From Cytospora piceicola (lineage: Eukaryota > Ascomycota > Sordariomycetes > Diaporthales > Cytosporaceae): DNA of 64,000 nt. This document shows positions 51,561-61,566 of this stretch, piece after piece. The stretch is taken from the NCBI GenBank assembly GCA_023375675.1, contig JALQBC010000011.1, positions 1,044,034 to 1,108,033 of the forward strand, in the 5' to 3' direction. The position numbers and the translations under genes were made by a program. The notes below the pieces were generated by a model that did not search any database, was not told the DNA's origin, and saw only the letters and a list, made by a program, of their open reading frames with translations. The first letter of the stretch is position 1. Every line of letters starts with the position of its first letter.

Positions 51561-53042
51561 CTATAGGTATAAGTTAATAAGAAAAAAAAGAGGAAAGTAA
51601 TAGTCTCGATAATACGTTCTTTTAAAGTAGCTTTCTTTCTTACTACCCGTTTTCTTTATATTATTATTCTGTTCGGTTTATTTAGTTTTTCTTACTATCT
51701 CTTAATTATATTCTTTTAAGCGGTATTAGTTTATATAATATAAAGATAAAAGAAGGGCTATATACTAGCCTTAAGGTCTCGGCTTTAAAAGTAAAAGTAC
51801 CTTTATACGAATAAAACGGTTATATAGATCTTTCTATATAGGTTTAGCTAAAAAGAAGGCGAAAGGTAATACCGCTAGGAAAATATATATATAAACTAAA
51901 ACGGCTTTATATAGTTAGAAACGTATAAGTTTTTAACTTAAACTTAAACTAACTATATATCGAGTAGCTTTATATTAAGTATAGCTTATACTATCTGAAT
52001 TAAATAGAAAATTAAACAGCTATTAATCTTTAAGCCTTAAGGTATATATTATTATCCTATAACTAACGTCTCTGCTTAGTTAGTCGCGGTATAATATAGT
52101 GTATAGTGTTTTTAAAAGATAAAGAAATCTGTTCTATATCTCTATATATCTCTATAAAGTATCGTTACTTTATAGACTATATAAAAGAAGATCCGTTAGT
52201 CGTCGATTATATTTAAAACCGCCGGTGCTTTTAGTTAGCCTAAAACTCTTAAACTTTATATACTTATTCTTTTAAACCTAACCGGCTAAAAACTATAATA
52301 CTTATTTAACGCTATCACTCTTTTACTTTATTAATAAAATATCCGAGACCTAAAACTTAAACGAAGCTAAAACTTTCTATAAGTATTACTTAGTTCTCTT
52401 TATATATATAAATACTTACGACATTTAATCGGCTCCGGCCTCTATAAAGTCTTTTATAAGGCCTTCCCTATTATAAACGACGTTTACGAAATGTTTAAAG
52501 AGCCTTACGTACCGGGTATTAACGCCTTTAGCCTAGCTTTAAAAGACAACTAAGGCCGCGTCTGTACCTTCGTCTTTAAAATATACTAGATACCCGCTTA
52601 AAATAAGCTAAAGCTATACCTTAAACGTAAATAACGCGTTTAAGTATAAATAACGAAAGTTAAAGAGAAGTACTATACGTTTAACTAATAGGTCGGTAAC
52701 GGCATCGACCGTATTATAATATATAGTCGTGCCTGCTTTACGGCTATTAGGCTTACCGAAAACAGTAAGGTTTATAATCGGTCGTCTTTTAATATCCCCT
52801 GAACTAGCTCTTCTAGCAGAGCGGTATTATCGAAACGTAAAAGGCCTACTATCGAAAAAGACAAGGAAGATAAAGACCGTTAAACGACTAACGATAAAGA
52901 TCGCTAGACTACTAATAATAAAAGCCGTTAAACTACTAATAATAAGGAGTAAAGAGCGGTAGACAGGCTAGTCTGTTAATTTAATAACCTACTATAAAAC
53001 TTAAAACTAAACAATCAGATAATTAATAATATAAAGGGTTAC
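51561..53042. other. RIP-degraded DNA with fragmentary frames
   Basis: A plus-strand segment near 52,440-52,600 reads PYVPGINAFSLALKDN and GRVCTFVFKIY, so another former gene is likely. A 77-codon open stretch at 52,729-52,962 begins with GTG and is AT-biased; I do not call it a gene. Confidence 0.35.
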
Positions 53043-53145
53043 TGTTATCGCTTTTATCGCTTTAATATTCCCCTTTTATCCCTTTTAGGCCTTTAATAAA
53101 TAACCTTTAAACGACGATTCTTAAGTCGTCTATATCGTATTCTAG
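53043..53145. repeat. Inner inverted repeat, right copy
   Basis: Inverted partner of about 20,905-21,060 (shared TATCGCTTTT, CCTTTTATCCC and ACGACGATT blocks with gaps). Confidence 0.65.
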
Positions 53146-54393
53146 TAGCTGACTAACAGCTGCCCCCCTCCTCCGTTACATACCCGATGCCTCGTTTAAT
53201 ATTCCGGCCGGACAGAGTATATGAGGTATCGTAGTTAGTAGTTAAGGTCAAAGGTTAAAGGTTAAAGGTTAAGGTTAAGGTCGAACATTCGAATCAACAT
53301 AACCGGCTAGTAAACCGGTCGTTAAATTTAAGAGGCGAGCTTACTAACCGGCTATATCTGTATAGTTACTACCGTATTTAACAGCTATCACAGCTATTAG
53401 CTATTATTAACGGTTACTTAAAATAACTATTTCGGGACAAGCTATAGTCGTATAACCTACGCTACTAGAATTTATATAAAGAGCCTACAGTATTATCTAA
53501 CGCTATACATTTTTATTATCACCTCTTAATATATATAAAAGTTATATATCTAGGTTATTTAAACTCGCACCCCTATACTATATAACGCTCGAGTATCTGC
53601 TTATACTAGCTTACCTATTCGTTCTTACCTTATAGGCCGTTTTTAAGGCCTACCTTAACTACGATATATATCTCCGCCCCGTTTACACCTAAACTATATA
53701 GTCGTTTAACGTATCGCGCTATCTAACGATAATATTTAGTATATAAGGCGTATATTTTATAGGTATATCGAGATAAATCGCTATCTCCGTCGCTAACGAA
53801 TACCCTTAAACTAAACCTAAACTTAAACCTAAACCTAAACTAAAAAACTAACTAACTATTAACTCGATAGGCTAACAAAACTAAAAAGCGAACTAAAAAC
53901 CTCGACCCTCTCCTTACCGAACCTCGAATAAAAACCCCTTAAACCGAAAAGAACAGATTAAGATTTATAATACTAAAAGTAAGGATTTTTTATAATTTAC
54001 CCCTTAATTAGGAGTAAGGGTCTTTTATAATATACCCTTTAACGTTAGTATACCGCTACCTAAATAATACTGTAACTAGGCTTTCGGGCTTAAAGATTTA
54101 AAGCTCCTTTAAAACGGTATAATACCTACGCCTATACTTAAAGTTACGCTTCTCTTCTTACTATTTTTATCTCTTTTACCGATATACTTTATCTTATAAA
54201 GTATATATTATTTTATATATATACCGTACTTAGTATAATATAGTTTAGATAACCGTATATAATATTAAATTAAGACCGTTCGGCTACTAAAGCGGTAGTC
54301 GTTTCTCTTTTTAATAGTATAAATAAAGGTGTTATAATGCCTTCGATTATATAGCGCCTTTTAGGCGGATATCGCTTTTATCGCTCTCTCAAT
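53146..54393. other. Right subterminal region with short simple repeats
   Basis: A patch at 53,160-53,300 keeps CA/TG dinucleotides and contains AAGGTTAAAGGTTAAAGGTT-type units (53,240-53,283). A six-base CTAAAC-like run lies at about 53,810-53,850. The rest is RIP-like. No gene seen. Confidence 0.45.
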
Positions 54394-54465
54394 CAGCTAT
54401 CACAGCTATTACAGCCATTACAGCTATTATAGCCATTATAGCTATCACAGCTATTACAGCTAAAT
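54394..54465. repeat. 9-bp tandem repeat (CAGCTATTA), 8 copies
   Basis: Eight consecutive 9-bp units of CAGCTATYA with C-to-T variants (TAGCCATTA). The variants at the first base look like CpA-to-TpA changes. Confidence 0.8.
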
Positions 54466-54479
54466 TAGTCTTAGGGAAC

Positions 54480-55095
54480 AGTGCTATAGATAGCTTAACC
54501 GGTTACGTGTTCCGTAGCGGACCGACCGTAAGAGGCATCGTAGCCTGGTATCGCCTTTCCTACTCGGTATAGCCCGGACCGACTGTAAAAGCTAACGTTA
54601 TATGTTCCGTGTTCCGGACGGACCGACTGTAAGAAGCATTATAGCCTCCCGTATCGCCTTTCTCACTCGGTGTAGCCTAAGCCGACCGTAAAAGGTATTA
54701 TAGCCGTCATATATCCCGTAGCGGACCGACCGTAAAAGGCATCGTAGCTATTACCTAAGCAGTCACCACCCAGGCAGTCACCACCCAGGCAGTTACGTGT
54801 CCCGCGGCGAACCGAGTGTGTAATACACTCCTTCCGTATAGCCTTTCCCACTCGGTGTGGCCTAAGCCGACCGTAACAGACCGACTGTAAAGGTATCGTA
54901 GCTATACGTCACGTGTTCCGTGTTCTGTAGCGGACCGACCGTAAGAGGCATCGTGGCCATCGTAGATCTTCCGGGGCGGACCGACCGTAAGAGGTATCGT
55001 AGCTATACGTCATGTGTTCCGTGTTCCGTGGCGGACCGACCGTAAGAGGCATTGTAGCTATCGTAGATCTTCCGTAGCGGACCGACCGTAAGATA
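54480..55095. repeat. Right-end subterminal repeat array, about ten copies
   Basis: The core GCGGACCGACCGTAAGAGGC with ATCGTAGC next to it recurs about ten times (for example 54,520, 54,577, 54,619, 54,680, 54,723, 54,867, 54,931, 54,977, 55,034, 55,078). It is joined by GTGTTCCGTGTTCCG-like spacers. It is GC-richer than the interior and keeps TG/CA dinucleotides. There is no equivalent on the left. Confidence 0.8.
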
Positions 55096-55227
55096 TACTA
55101 GAAACACTACCCATACGGCCACGGTCAGATAATCAGTAGTTTATTCTACTTGGGCGTAATAGAAGCTAGACGATTAAGACTCGAGGACATGCTTTAAAGA
55201 TAATGTCTAAACTTACGATATATATAT

Positions 55228-55397
55228 CACACTCGAAAATACACTCTAGAAACTGTATCATACTCGAAAATGCACTCTAGAAACAGGCCTCAGACTCGAG
55301 ATATACTCTAAAAACAGGTGTTAAACTCGAAAATACACTCCAAAAACAGTGTCTTAGGAGTTAAGACCTGCCGAAAATAGGAAAAAATCGCTCTCGG
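55228..55397. repeat. Right terminal inverted repeat with four ~30-bp subterminal units
   Basis: Four units of the form CTCGAAAATRCACTCTAGAAAC lie at about 55,228-55,350, followed by AGTGTCTTAGGAGTTAAGACC and the outer GAAAATAGG...CGCTCTCG. These are the inverse of the left end. Confidence 0.82.
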
Positions 55398-55404
55398 TTG
55401 ACAA
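55398..55404. repeat. Right copy of candidate target-site duplication (TTGACAA)
   Basis: Directly outside the right terminus; matches TCGACAA at 20721-20727 except for one C/T. The left end begins CGAGAG where the right end has an extra G, so a one-base uncertainty in the boundary remains. Confidence 0.55.
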
Positions 55405-56629
55405 GGGCCTTCTGCTTGCCGCTGCTTGCAAGCCGAGACGCATTTTCCGGGCTCCTCCCCGTTGCAACCATAGCGTTCTTGTCGTAATACCTGCAGAACC
55501 AGTCCAGCACAGCTCCGTCAAGGGCCAGGATTGCAGTACCCTGGAATACGCCAAAATCAATGGCCGCACGGAGCGTGTCCCCTTTCTGCGTGGGGCTGCT
55601 TGCAATATCGATGGTGAAGATGTTGGCGTTGTCCGGAAACATCTCTTCGATCGCCTGGCACTTCACCACGAAGGAGCCGCGACAGTTTTGCAACGTCGTG
55701 GCCTTCTTGGCGGCTTTCACAGGACCTGCAGCACCGGCCTGTACCTGCGGTTGGGCTTGGGATCCAGTGATATGGTCACGGTGGCTCTGCATCGCCTTCT
55801 CCCAGTCGGCTTGGTTCTTCTTCCTCTGCCTCTGCATGGCGAGGTCCTGTATCTCGTCCGCCAGCCGGCAGACAGCAAGCCGATCCCAGCCGATGCAGAG
55901 TGTCTGGTCTGGACCCTCACCGCCCATGGCGACCTCGAGGCCAGGCACACTTGTAGCCCTCACCTGAAGCTCTGCTATCACCTGATTGTCTGAGAAGCCG
56001 TAGAGAGCTATGGGCTCGGGCTTCTTGGCCGAGTCTGGACGGCCGTCGGTGAGGAAATAGTGCTCCATGAATCGGTCAAGGTCATATCCCGCACGCTCGC
56101 TGGGCGTCTCCAGCTGCGCCCAGTCCTCTTCCTGACGTCGCTTCGCTTCAACGTCCCAGTTTGCGATGGTTTGCTCCCAGGCCTGGACTTCTCTGTCATA
56201 GTCACGCTTGAGCTCCTCATGAAGCTGGATGATAGGAGCTGGCACATTCACGCACTACATGTCAGGATGTCAGAAGATGGGTGAATATGAAAACTCTGGT
56301 CCCAGAGCAATCGGCAGGGGATGCACCTGTTTGGCAGCGGCAGCTTTGTCGAGCAGCGACTTCAGACGCTCCTCAGTGGCAGTCTTGGGAAAACTGATAC
56401 CGTGCCATCGAAGTTGGGCTGCGAAGAATGGCCGGCTGAAAAGACGTTTGGCTTCATTCTCGGCGGCCTTCTGAAGTCGCTGCAGCTTTAGCTGCTCTGG
56501 GTGGAACATGGCTTCGAGACGCTGTCCATCGGTGCGGGTATGGCCGTTGGCAGTGATTACGCCGTCGCGGATGGTGAAGCCCTCCCGTTTGATGACGGGC
56601 TTGTCCGGTTTTTGTGGAGTCTGGGCCAT
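55398..56629 (-). pseudogene. 5' part of uncharacterised fungal gene split by the element
   Basis: Minus-strand exon 1 is 56327-56629 (ATG 56,629; 101 codons, MAQTPQKPDKPVIKREG...). A 72-nt intron follows (GTGCAT...CCTGACATGTAG, 56255-56326). Exon 2 starts at 56,254 with CVNVPAPIIQLHEEL. Exon 2 contains a charged helical region (RQEEDWAQLETPSERAGYD), a second coiled stretch and a compact module NCRGSFVVKCQAIEEMFPD...TLRAAIDFGVFQG. The family is one I associate only with uncharacterised fungal proteins, and no function is known to me. The host frame stops at the element edge; translation would run into the terminal repeat, adding RERFFPIFGRS before a stop at 55,361. The rest of the gene is at 20,417-20,727. 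A truncated chimeric protein could still be made. Confidence 0.75.
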
Positions 56630-57428
56630 GGTGATTGCACTATCGGCAGGGTGGATGTTGTGGATGCAACGACGTGCGGTGCATGTTGCAGTGGAAGGGT
56701 GGTGTTTGCTCAAAATGACTGCCCGTTCTGCTAAGAACGAGACGGGCCGGCCACTATAAGGGCCGTGCACATGATGCATGGGCCTTGTTGTGCGAAACCG
56801 TGACTGGTATAAACCACATCAGGGTTAGGGTGTGGGAGAGACGTATATGCCCCAGGTGGGTGTAAGTGAGATCAAGTACCAATGTCTGTACATTATCCAT
56901 CCTGATCATATCCAGGGAACTGGGCCACTTGAGGGCTTGTAAAACACTAACATGTACGTGCCACGCTCTTGCGGTGGCCATGGAATTGGTGAAGTATCTT
57001 CGGTAGTGATGGAACAGCTCCTACGAAAGGATATCATTGTTAGCATATGAAGTAGGAACCAGCTTCATTGCATACACAACTATTCACTTATCATTCGAGA
57101 TTGCATAACGAGAATCATTGTCAAGTCAAAATGACCTGTATTACTATGATGCCCTCGGGCAAATCATGGCTAAGCTGAGCTGGTATCTTGTGTCCGTATC
57201 AAGCCTCCATGACGCCGAAGAAATAAAGATATATGCATGCAGTAAACGCCGAAATATTCCGTCCCAATCGGAAAATCATCCTTCGTAAATCAGTTCAGAG
57301 TTTCACTCCCCCGTTCTCGACCGTGAGGTGTCCAACGTTTTATCCAGGGTATCCAGACACCTCTCCACCCACATTCAGCCACCAGAAGCCCAATCCCCCG
57401 CGGTTCAAGAACAAGTCAACAGTAAGAC
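56630..57428. other. Intergenic: split-gene promoter / transporter 3' end
   Basis: About 0.8 kb with normal composition and no CpA depletion. It should contain the promoter of the split gene and the 3' UTR of the transporter. No RNA gene or other ORF supported. Confidence 0.5.
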
Positions 57429-59219
57429 TTAGGCAACAGCCGAGCCGTGGTTCTCAATGTTCTCGACGACAGCCTTGTTGAGCACACCACCATGAGACAT
57501 CTGAGACGCGAAGGTAGTAGTAGGCCTCCACCGGGCCGAGGTTCTCGGGGTCGACTCCTCCATCATCTGATCGACCTGTTCCAGGGACAGGCCCTTCGTC
57601 TCAGGGATGAGGAAGTAGGAGTAGACAAAGGCACAGGCGCAGAGGGAGCCCCACACGAAGAAAACGCTGGACTTCAGGTTACCCTCGGCCTTACCGACCA
57701 TGTAAGGCGTGATGACGGCAATGATGGTGTTCCACAGCCAGTTGGAGGCGGTGGAGAGGGCAACACCACGCGAGCGGATGGGCAAGGGGAAGATCTCGCC
57801 GATGACGATCCAAGCGCCGGGGCCCCAGGTGGAGGCAAAGAAGAAGATGAAGATAGCAATGAAGGCAATCTGGGCGTTGACGGCGGGGACGTTGTCGGCA
57901 ATTCCGGTGTCAGGACTGCTGGGGTCTGGGTGGGTCTTGTCAAAGCCCACTGTGACACCGATGATGGCCACGATGAACTGACAGGCGCACATGCCGAAAG
58001 CACCAATGATGAGAATCGTGCGGCGGCCGAACCTCTCGACGGTCCAGAAGGACAGAGGGGTGGAGCACACGTTGACGAGGGTGAAGATCAGTGAGATCAA
58101 GAAGGTGTTCTTGATGGCGCCGGTGGATTGGAGGAAGGGAGTCGAGTAGTAGAAGATGAAGTTGATACCAGTCCACTGCTGCATCATCTGCATAGAAGTA
58201 CCCAGGATAGTGCGGCGCAGGTTAGACTTTCCAGACCAAACGCTGCCTTTGAAGCAGTTGGCCCACGACCCGTACCAGGTGGTGGAGGGGATAAGCTGAC
58301 GCTCGTACTCCTCGTTGGCAACGATCTCGGCAAGCTCGACCTGGATGTAATCAGACTCGCGGGGCTGGCCACGCAGGCGGGAGAGAGCGTCGACGGCAGC
58401 ATCGAGACGGCCCCGCTTGACAAAGTAACGGGGGGAGTCGGGCATGAAGAGCAGGCCGGTTGCCAGGATGACACCCCATGGGAATTGGAGGCCGATGGGG
58501 ATACGGTAAGCGCGAGTGTCGTTGTAGTCCTTTGTGCCATAGACAATACAGGCGGCCAGCAGCATGCCAATCGTAATGCAGAATTGGTAGCCAGCAACCA
58601 GTGCGCCACGGACCTTTTTGGGGCACTATTTTTCAAAGGAATTGTCAGCTTCAACTTTCTTCAACGTGCGCCACAAGCTTGGCCTTGCATAAATGAAACA
58701 AAATGTACTCACAATTTCAGACATGTATAGGATAACAACGGCGGATTCAAAACCGACACCGAGACCAGCAACCAGACGACCGGCAACGATAGTACCAAGA
58801 GCAGACGAGTTGGGTGTGGTAGCGATTTGAATGCAGACACCGAGGAGGTAGATCATGCAGCCAGCGATGACAGTCCATTTGCGACCAATAAACTCGGCGA
58901 CATCACCGGCAATGAGAGCTCCAAAGAATGTTCCAGCAGAAAGAATCGAGACGATCAGGGACGAGTTGGAGGGAGTGAGGCCGGTGGCAGTCGCACCCTC
59001 AACAGCCTTGTAGAAGGCCGCGGAACCGGAGACACCATTGATATAAGCAGAGTCGTAACCGAAGAAGATACCACCGAAGGAGGCAAAGGCGCAGATGAGG
59101 TAGGCCTTCCAGGTGACGGGAGCCTCGACGCGTTCGACATCATTGGTGGTTCGGATGCCAGACTCAGCAACAGGATCGCTGTAAGGCTGGACGTGGGCGG
59201 TCTTCTCGTCGATAGCCAT
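57429..59219 (-). CDS. MFS hexose/monosaccharide transporter
   Basis: Minus-strand exons 58713-59219 and 57429-58625 are separated by an 87-nt intron (GTGAGT...AAAAATAG, branch GCTGAC), giving 567 residues. The join restores LYMSEICPKKVRGALVAGYQ. This is a plasma-membrane sugar permease of the sugar porter family with 12 expected membrane segments. Signatures are FIGRKW (G112-R113-K114) in the 2-3 loop, GRLVAGLGVG (147-156), PDSPRYFVKRGR (231-242), QQWTGINFIFYYS (from 318) and PETKGLSLEQVD near the end. The QQ-TGIN-FYY motif favours a hexose substrate. Length and pattern resemble fungal glucose transporters or sensors, but there is no long C-terminal tail, so transport is more likely than sensing. 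The short cytoplasmic N-terminus and the start ATG at 59,219 fit the family. Confidence 0.95.
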
Positions 59220-61566
59220 GATGGCTTGACCGTTATTTGTTCTCGAGGTTGGATAGAGGAGAAATTGTTCTGAATATGATGAGTTGGAGTAGTCAGTTCG
59301 AAGACTGACGATGCTGTAAGAGGACGCGCTTGAGATGGGATAGAATATGAGAGAGAAAAAGAAGGGGATATAAGGTCCTTTTATGATTCTGGGTAACCGT
59401 ACCAGTTCAGCCAGTGGCATCCATAATTGTAGGTAGGTGGTGTAATGTATCTGGATAGTACTCAAGTACTCAAGTACCTAGGTAGCTACGTACCCTCACG
59501 CCAACTGTTCCTGGCGGGTGTAACGGTGGAAACGCTTATTGGGTCTAGGTGTTCTGGAGGCGGCCCAGATGTTTCCTACCAGCGGCGTAATCCTGGGCTC
59601 GTAAACCGTATTCCCCAGGTACAAGCTAGATGTACCTGGTATTTTCGGGGTCACCTTGATACTTCCGTATTCGATGGGGCATCCAAAAGTTGGGGAAAGA
59701 GGGGAAAAGGGACTTGGGTGGATCTGGAAAGCGGAAGGAGACGGGCCCAGGCCGTTGCTTGCTTGCTTGCATGTTGTCGGTACGATTTTTGCAGAGGAGG
59801 GAAACGGTCCGTCTGTGCAATAGTGACCAGTAACCCGTACCGTTCCCCGATACTCATGCTCTTGCTCTTGCTCACTCCACATGCTTATACCGTTCCCTGA
59901 TGTCTCTCTCGTTGCCGCAGCCTGTCACACATGGACATTTGCTTTTCTTCTTCTTCTCTCACAAGTACCTGATCGACATGACTAACCCTCTTTTGTCTTT
60001 TTCCCCGACCGTGGTTCCGTACGATTCACGAATAAATACTTTTGTATAGAATACGGATCATTGACAGGGTCATGGCAGGTCATGGCCAGTCATGACAGAG
60101 TCCCATGACAGTCACAGATCCTCCCACAAGTGGTAGACTATAGAAGTACTAGCGCATCTCGGAGAAGCCAATTCCCAAAAGGGATGGGGCGCTCTCGCCA
60201 TCGAGTCTCTGATATGTCAGACCCCGGAGTCGCGTGGCTTTTGTGGGGGGTGGTGTCCACTGGCTGGAGAAGCGAAGCGACCAAGTTCCTGGGGAAATTG
60301 GCCAAGCTCGCGGGGGAAAGTTCTCCAGGATAATGGATAATAAGGCCATAGTAAGGCCGAACCCCATGGTTGTCAGTCCAGGGTCCACACACCCTCACCC
60401 CGGGTCCTTCGAAGGATGCCACTGGCTGGACCTGTTTGGGGTCGTTGGGTTTGCAGGATCTCCTACCAGGTATATCGCAGGGGTTGCTGGCGTGTCTGCT
60501 CCGGCACATCTGCTCCATATTTCCTCGTCTCTACCGAAATCTTGGGTCTGGACCTCTTGGACAGTGGCATCTGCCTTTTCGCATTTGCACGCACTCCTAC
60601 TAACATTTGGAAGGGCGAAAGGCTGCCGCTCACGGCTGGTGGGCAAGCCGAGGTATCCCGAAACGGGATGGGTGCTCTGTTATAGCGGCCGTGGTCAGCT
60701 GTGCACAAGAAACCTAAAAGAAGAAAACTTGGTTATTTACGGCAAACTCTTTTCCTACAAGCACATGTTTTCACTCCCGTTATGCGTATTGTACAGTAAG
60801 GACACTTAGATGCACGACATGGGTACGGTTACACCTCCCACACAGAACCGCCGAGATGCAACCCTTCCTGCATGCTGTCTCTGACTGCCTACCTAGCTAG
60901 TTAGCTTACCAGATACCTTACCTGCATGGCAACGCAACGTCTCTAACCTTATTCGACGAATATCTCACTGCGAAGACTTCAGGGACCCTGGAACAGTTTA
61001 CTTACCGTCTACCCCAGCTGCACACCATAATCTCGGGATAGCTGCATGCCCACAGTACTACAGTACTTAGCGTAACCAATATACTTGAAGTACTCGGACG
61101 GACATCTCAATAGGCCACCAACCCTCAGTGGTGCACATAGTTTGGCCAAACATCGAGGATGGCCTAGTCCAGCCGCTGCAAAATGTGGTCTCGACCGCAG
61201 AAATGGGCTGCAAAGACCGTCCAATGATTTCGCAGTTGTTTCTGAAATGGGATGGAAGATGGGTCTTTTTGCACCAAAAGGCCGTTATAGCTCCCGAGGT
61301 GCCCCCCTTCTTCTCCAATCCGGGGCCCCAGATCATTGATGTCGTCGACGAAAAAGGCCCACATTAAAGCACCCATTAAAAATAAAACCGGGCCCGCTAA
61401 GCCAAGGCTTAAGCTTATCCAGACACCTGGGCAGTTACGCGATTACCAGCTGAGCTGACGCCCCACATAAAGTGGCCCTGACGTGACAGGGATTGAGTTG
61501 CACACAAAATTTACCACCGGGGACCTTATAATCGGTCAGATCAGCACAGGGCAACTATAGAGTACT
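59220..61566. promoter_or_regulatory. Long region upstream of the transporter, no gene found
   Basis: About 2.3 kb of ordinary base composition. It holds the transporter promoter: a TC-rich stretch just upstream of the ATG and GTACCTAGGTAGCTACGTAC-like palindromic short repeats at 59,458-59,492. SYGGRG-type motifs cluster at 60,222-60,403. Short open frames on both strands lack conserved features. It ends at an abrupt compositional border near 61,567. Confidence 0.45.
60061..60115. repeat. Short GTCATGRC repeats
   Basis: Within 55 bp the motif TCATG/CCATG followed by GC or AC and AG/CA occurs four to five times at roughly 9-12 bp spacing (GGTCATGGCAGGTCATGGCC and CATGACAG twice). Function unknown. 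Confidence 0.5.

Larger units (their letters stand above)
20728..55397. mobile_element. Giant RIP-degraded TIR element, about 34.7 kb
   Basis: The two ends are inverted copies. Left reads CGAGAGGCGG...TCCGATTTTAGTAGGTCT, AACTCCTAAGACACTGTTT and a GAGTGTATT...CGAGT unit; the reverse complement of the right end reads CGAGAGCG...CCTATTTTCGGCAGGTCT, AACTCCTAAGACACTGTTT and the same unit. Both arms carry roughly 30-bp subterminal repeats. Between them lies DNA almost devoid of CA/TG dinucleotides but rich in CG and TA, the mark of RIP, with reading frames interrupted almost only by TAA and TAG. It contains at least one recognisable cargo gene (SNF2-like helicase). It is inserted in a host gene and flanked by an imperfect 7-bp duplication. 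I could not recognise a transposase, so superfamily assignment is open; a captain-type tyrosine recombinase (Starship) was not identified. Confidence 0.83.

Noticed and set aside
52729..52962. 77-codon plus-strand open frame
   Set aside because: Starts with GTG and is a low-complexity Lys/Leu/Ile string in RIPed sequence; at most a remnant.
20728..55397. CRISPR array or prokaryotic features
   Set aside because: Repeats in the element are tandem units without regular unique spacers, and all genes are eukaryotic and spliced.
20728..55397. Calling the element a Starship
   Set aside because: Size and cargo would fit, but I could not find a DUF3435 tyrosine recombinase and the long inverted termini with subterminal repeats argue against it.
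56251..56253. Exon 2 of the split gene as an independent gene starting with GTG
   Set aside because: No ATG is present; the AG at 56255-56256 and the preceding exon in phase show an intron acceptor.
61431..61464. tRNA-like sequence on the minus strand (GGGGCGTCAGCTCAGCTGGT)
   Set aside because: It has an acceptor-like start and A-box-like stretch, but no B box and no complementary 3' acceptor strand follow; at most a tRNA fragment.
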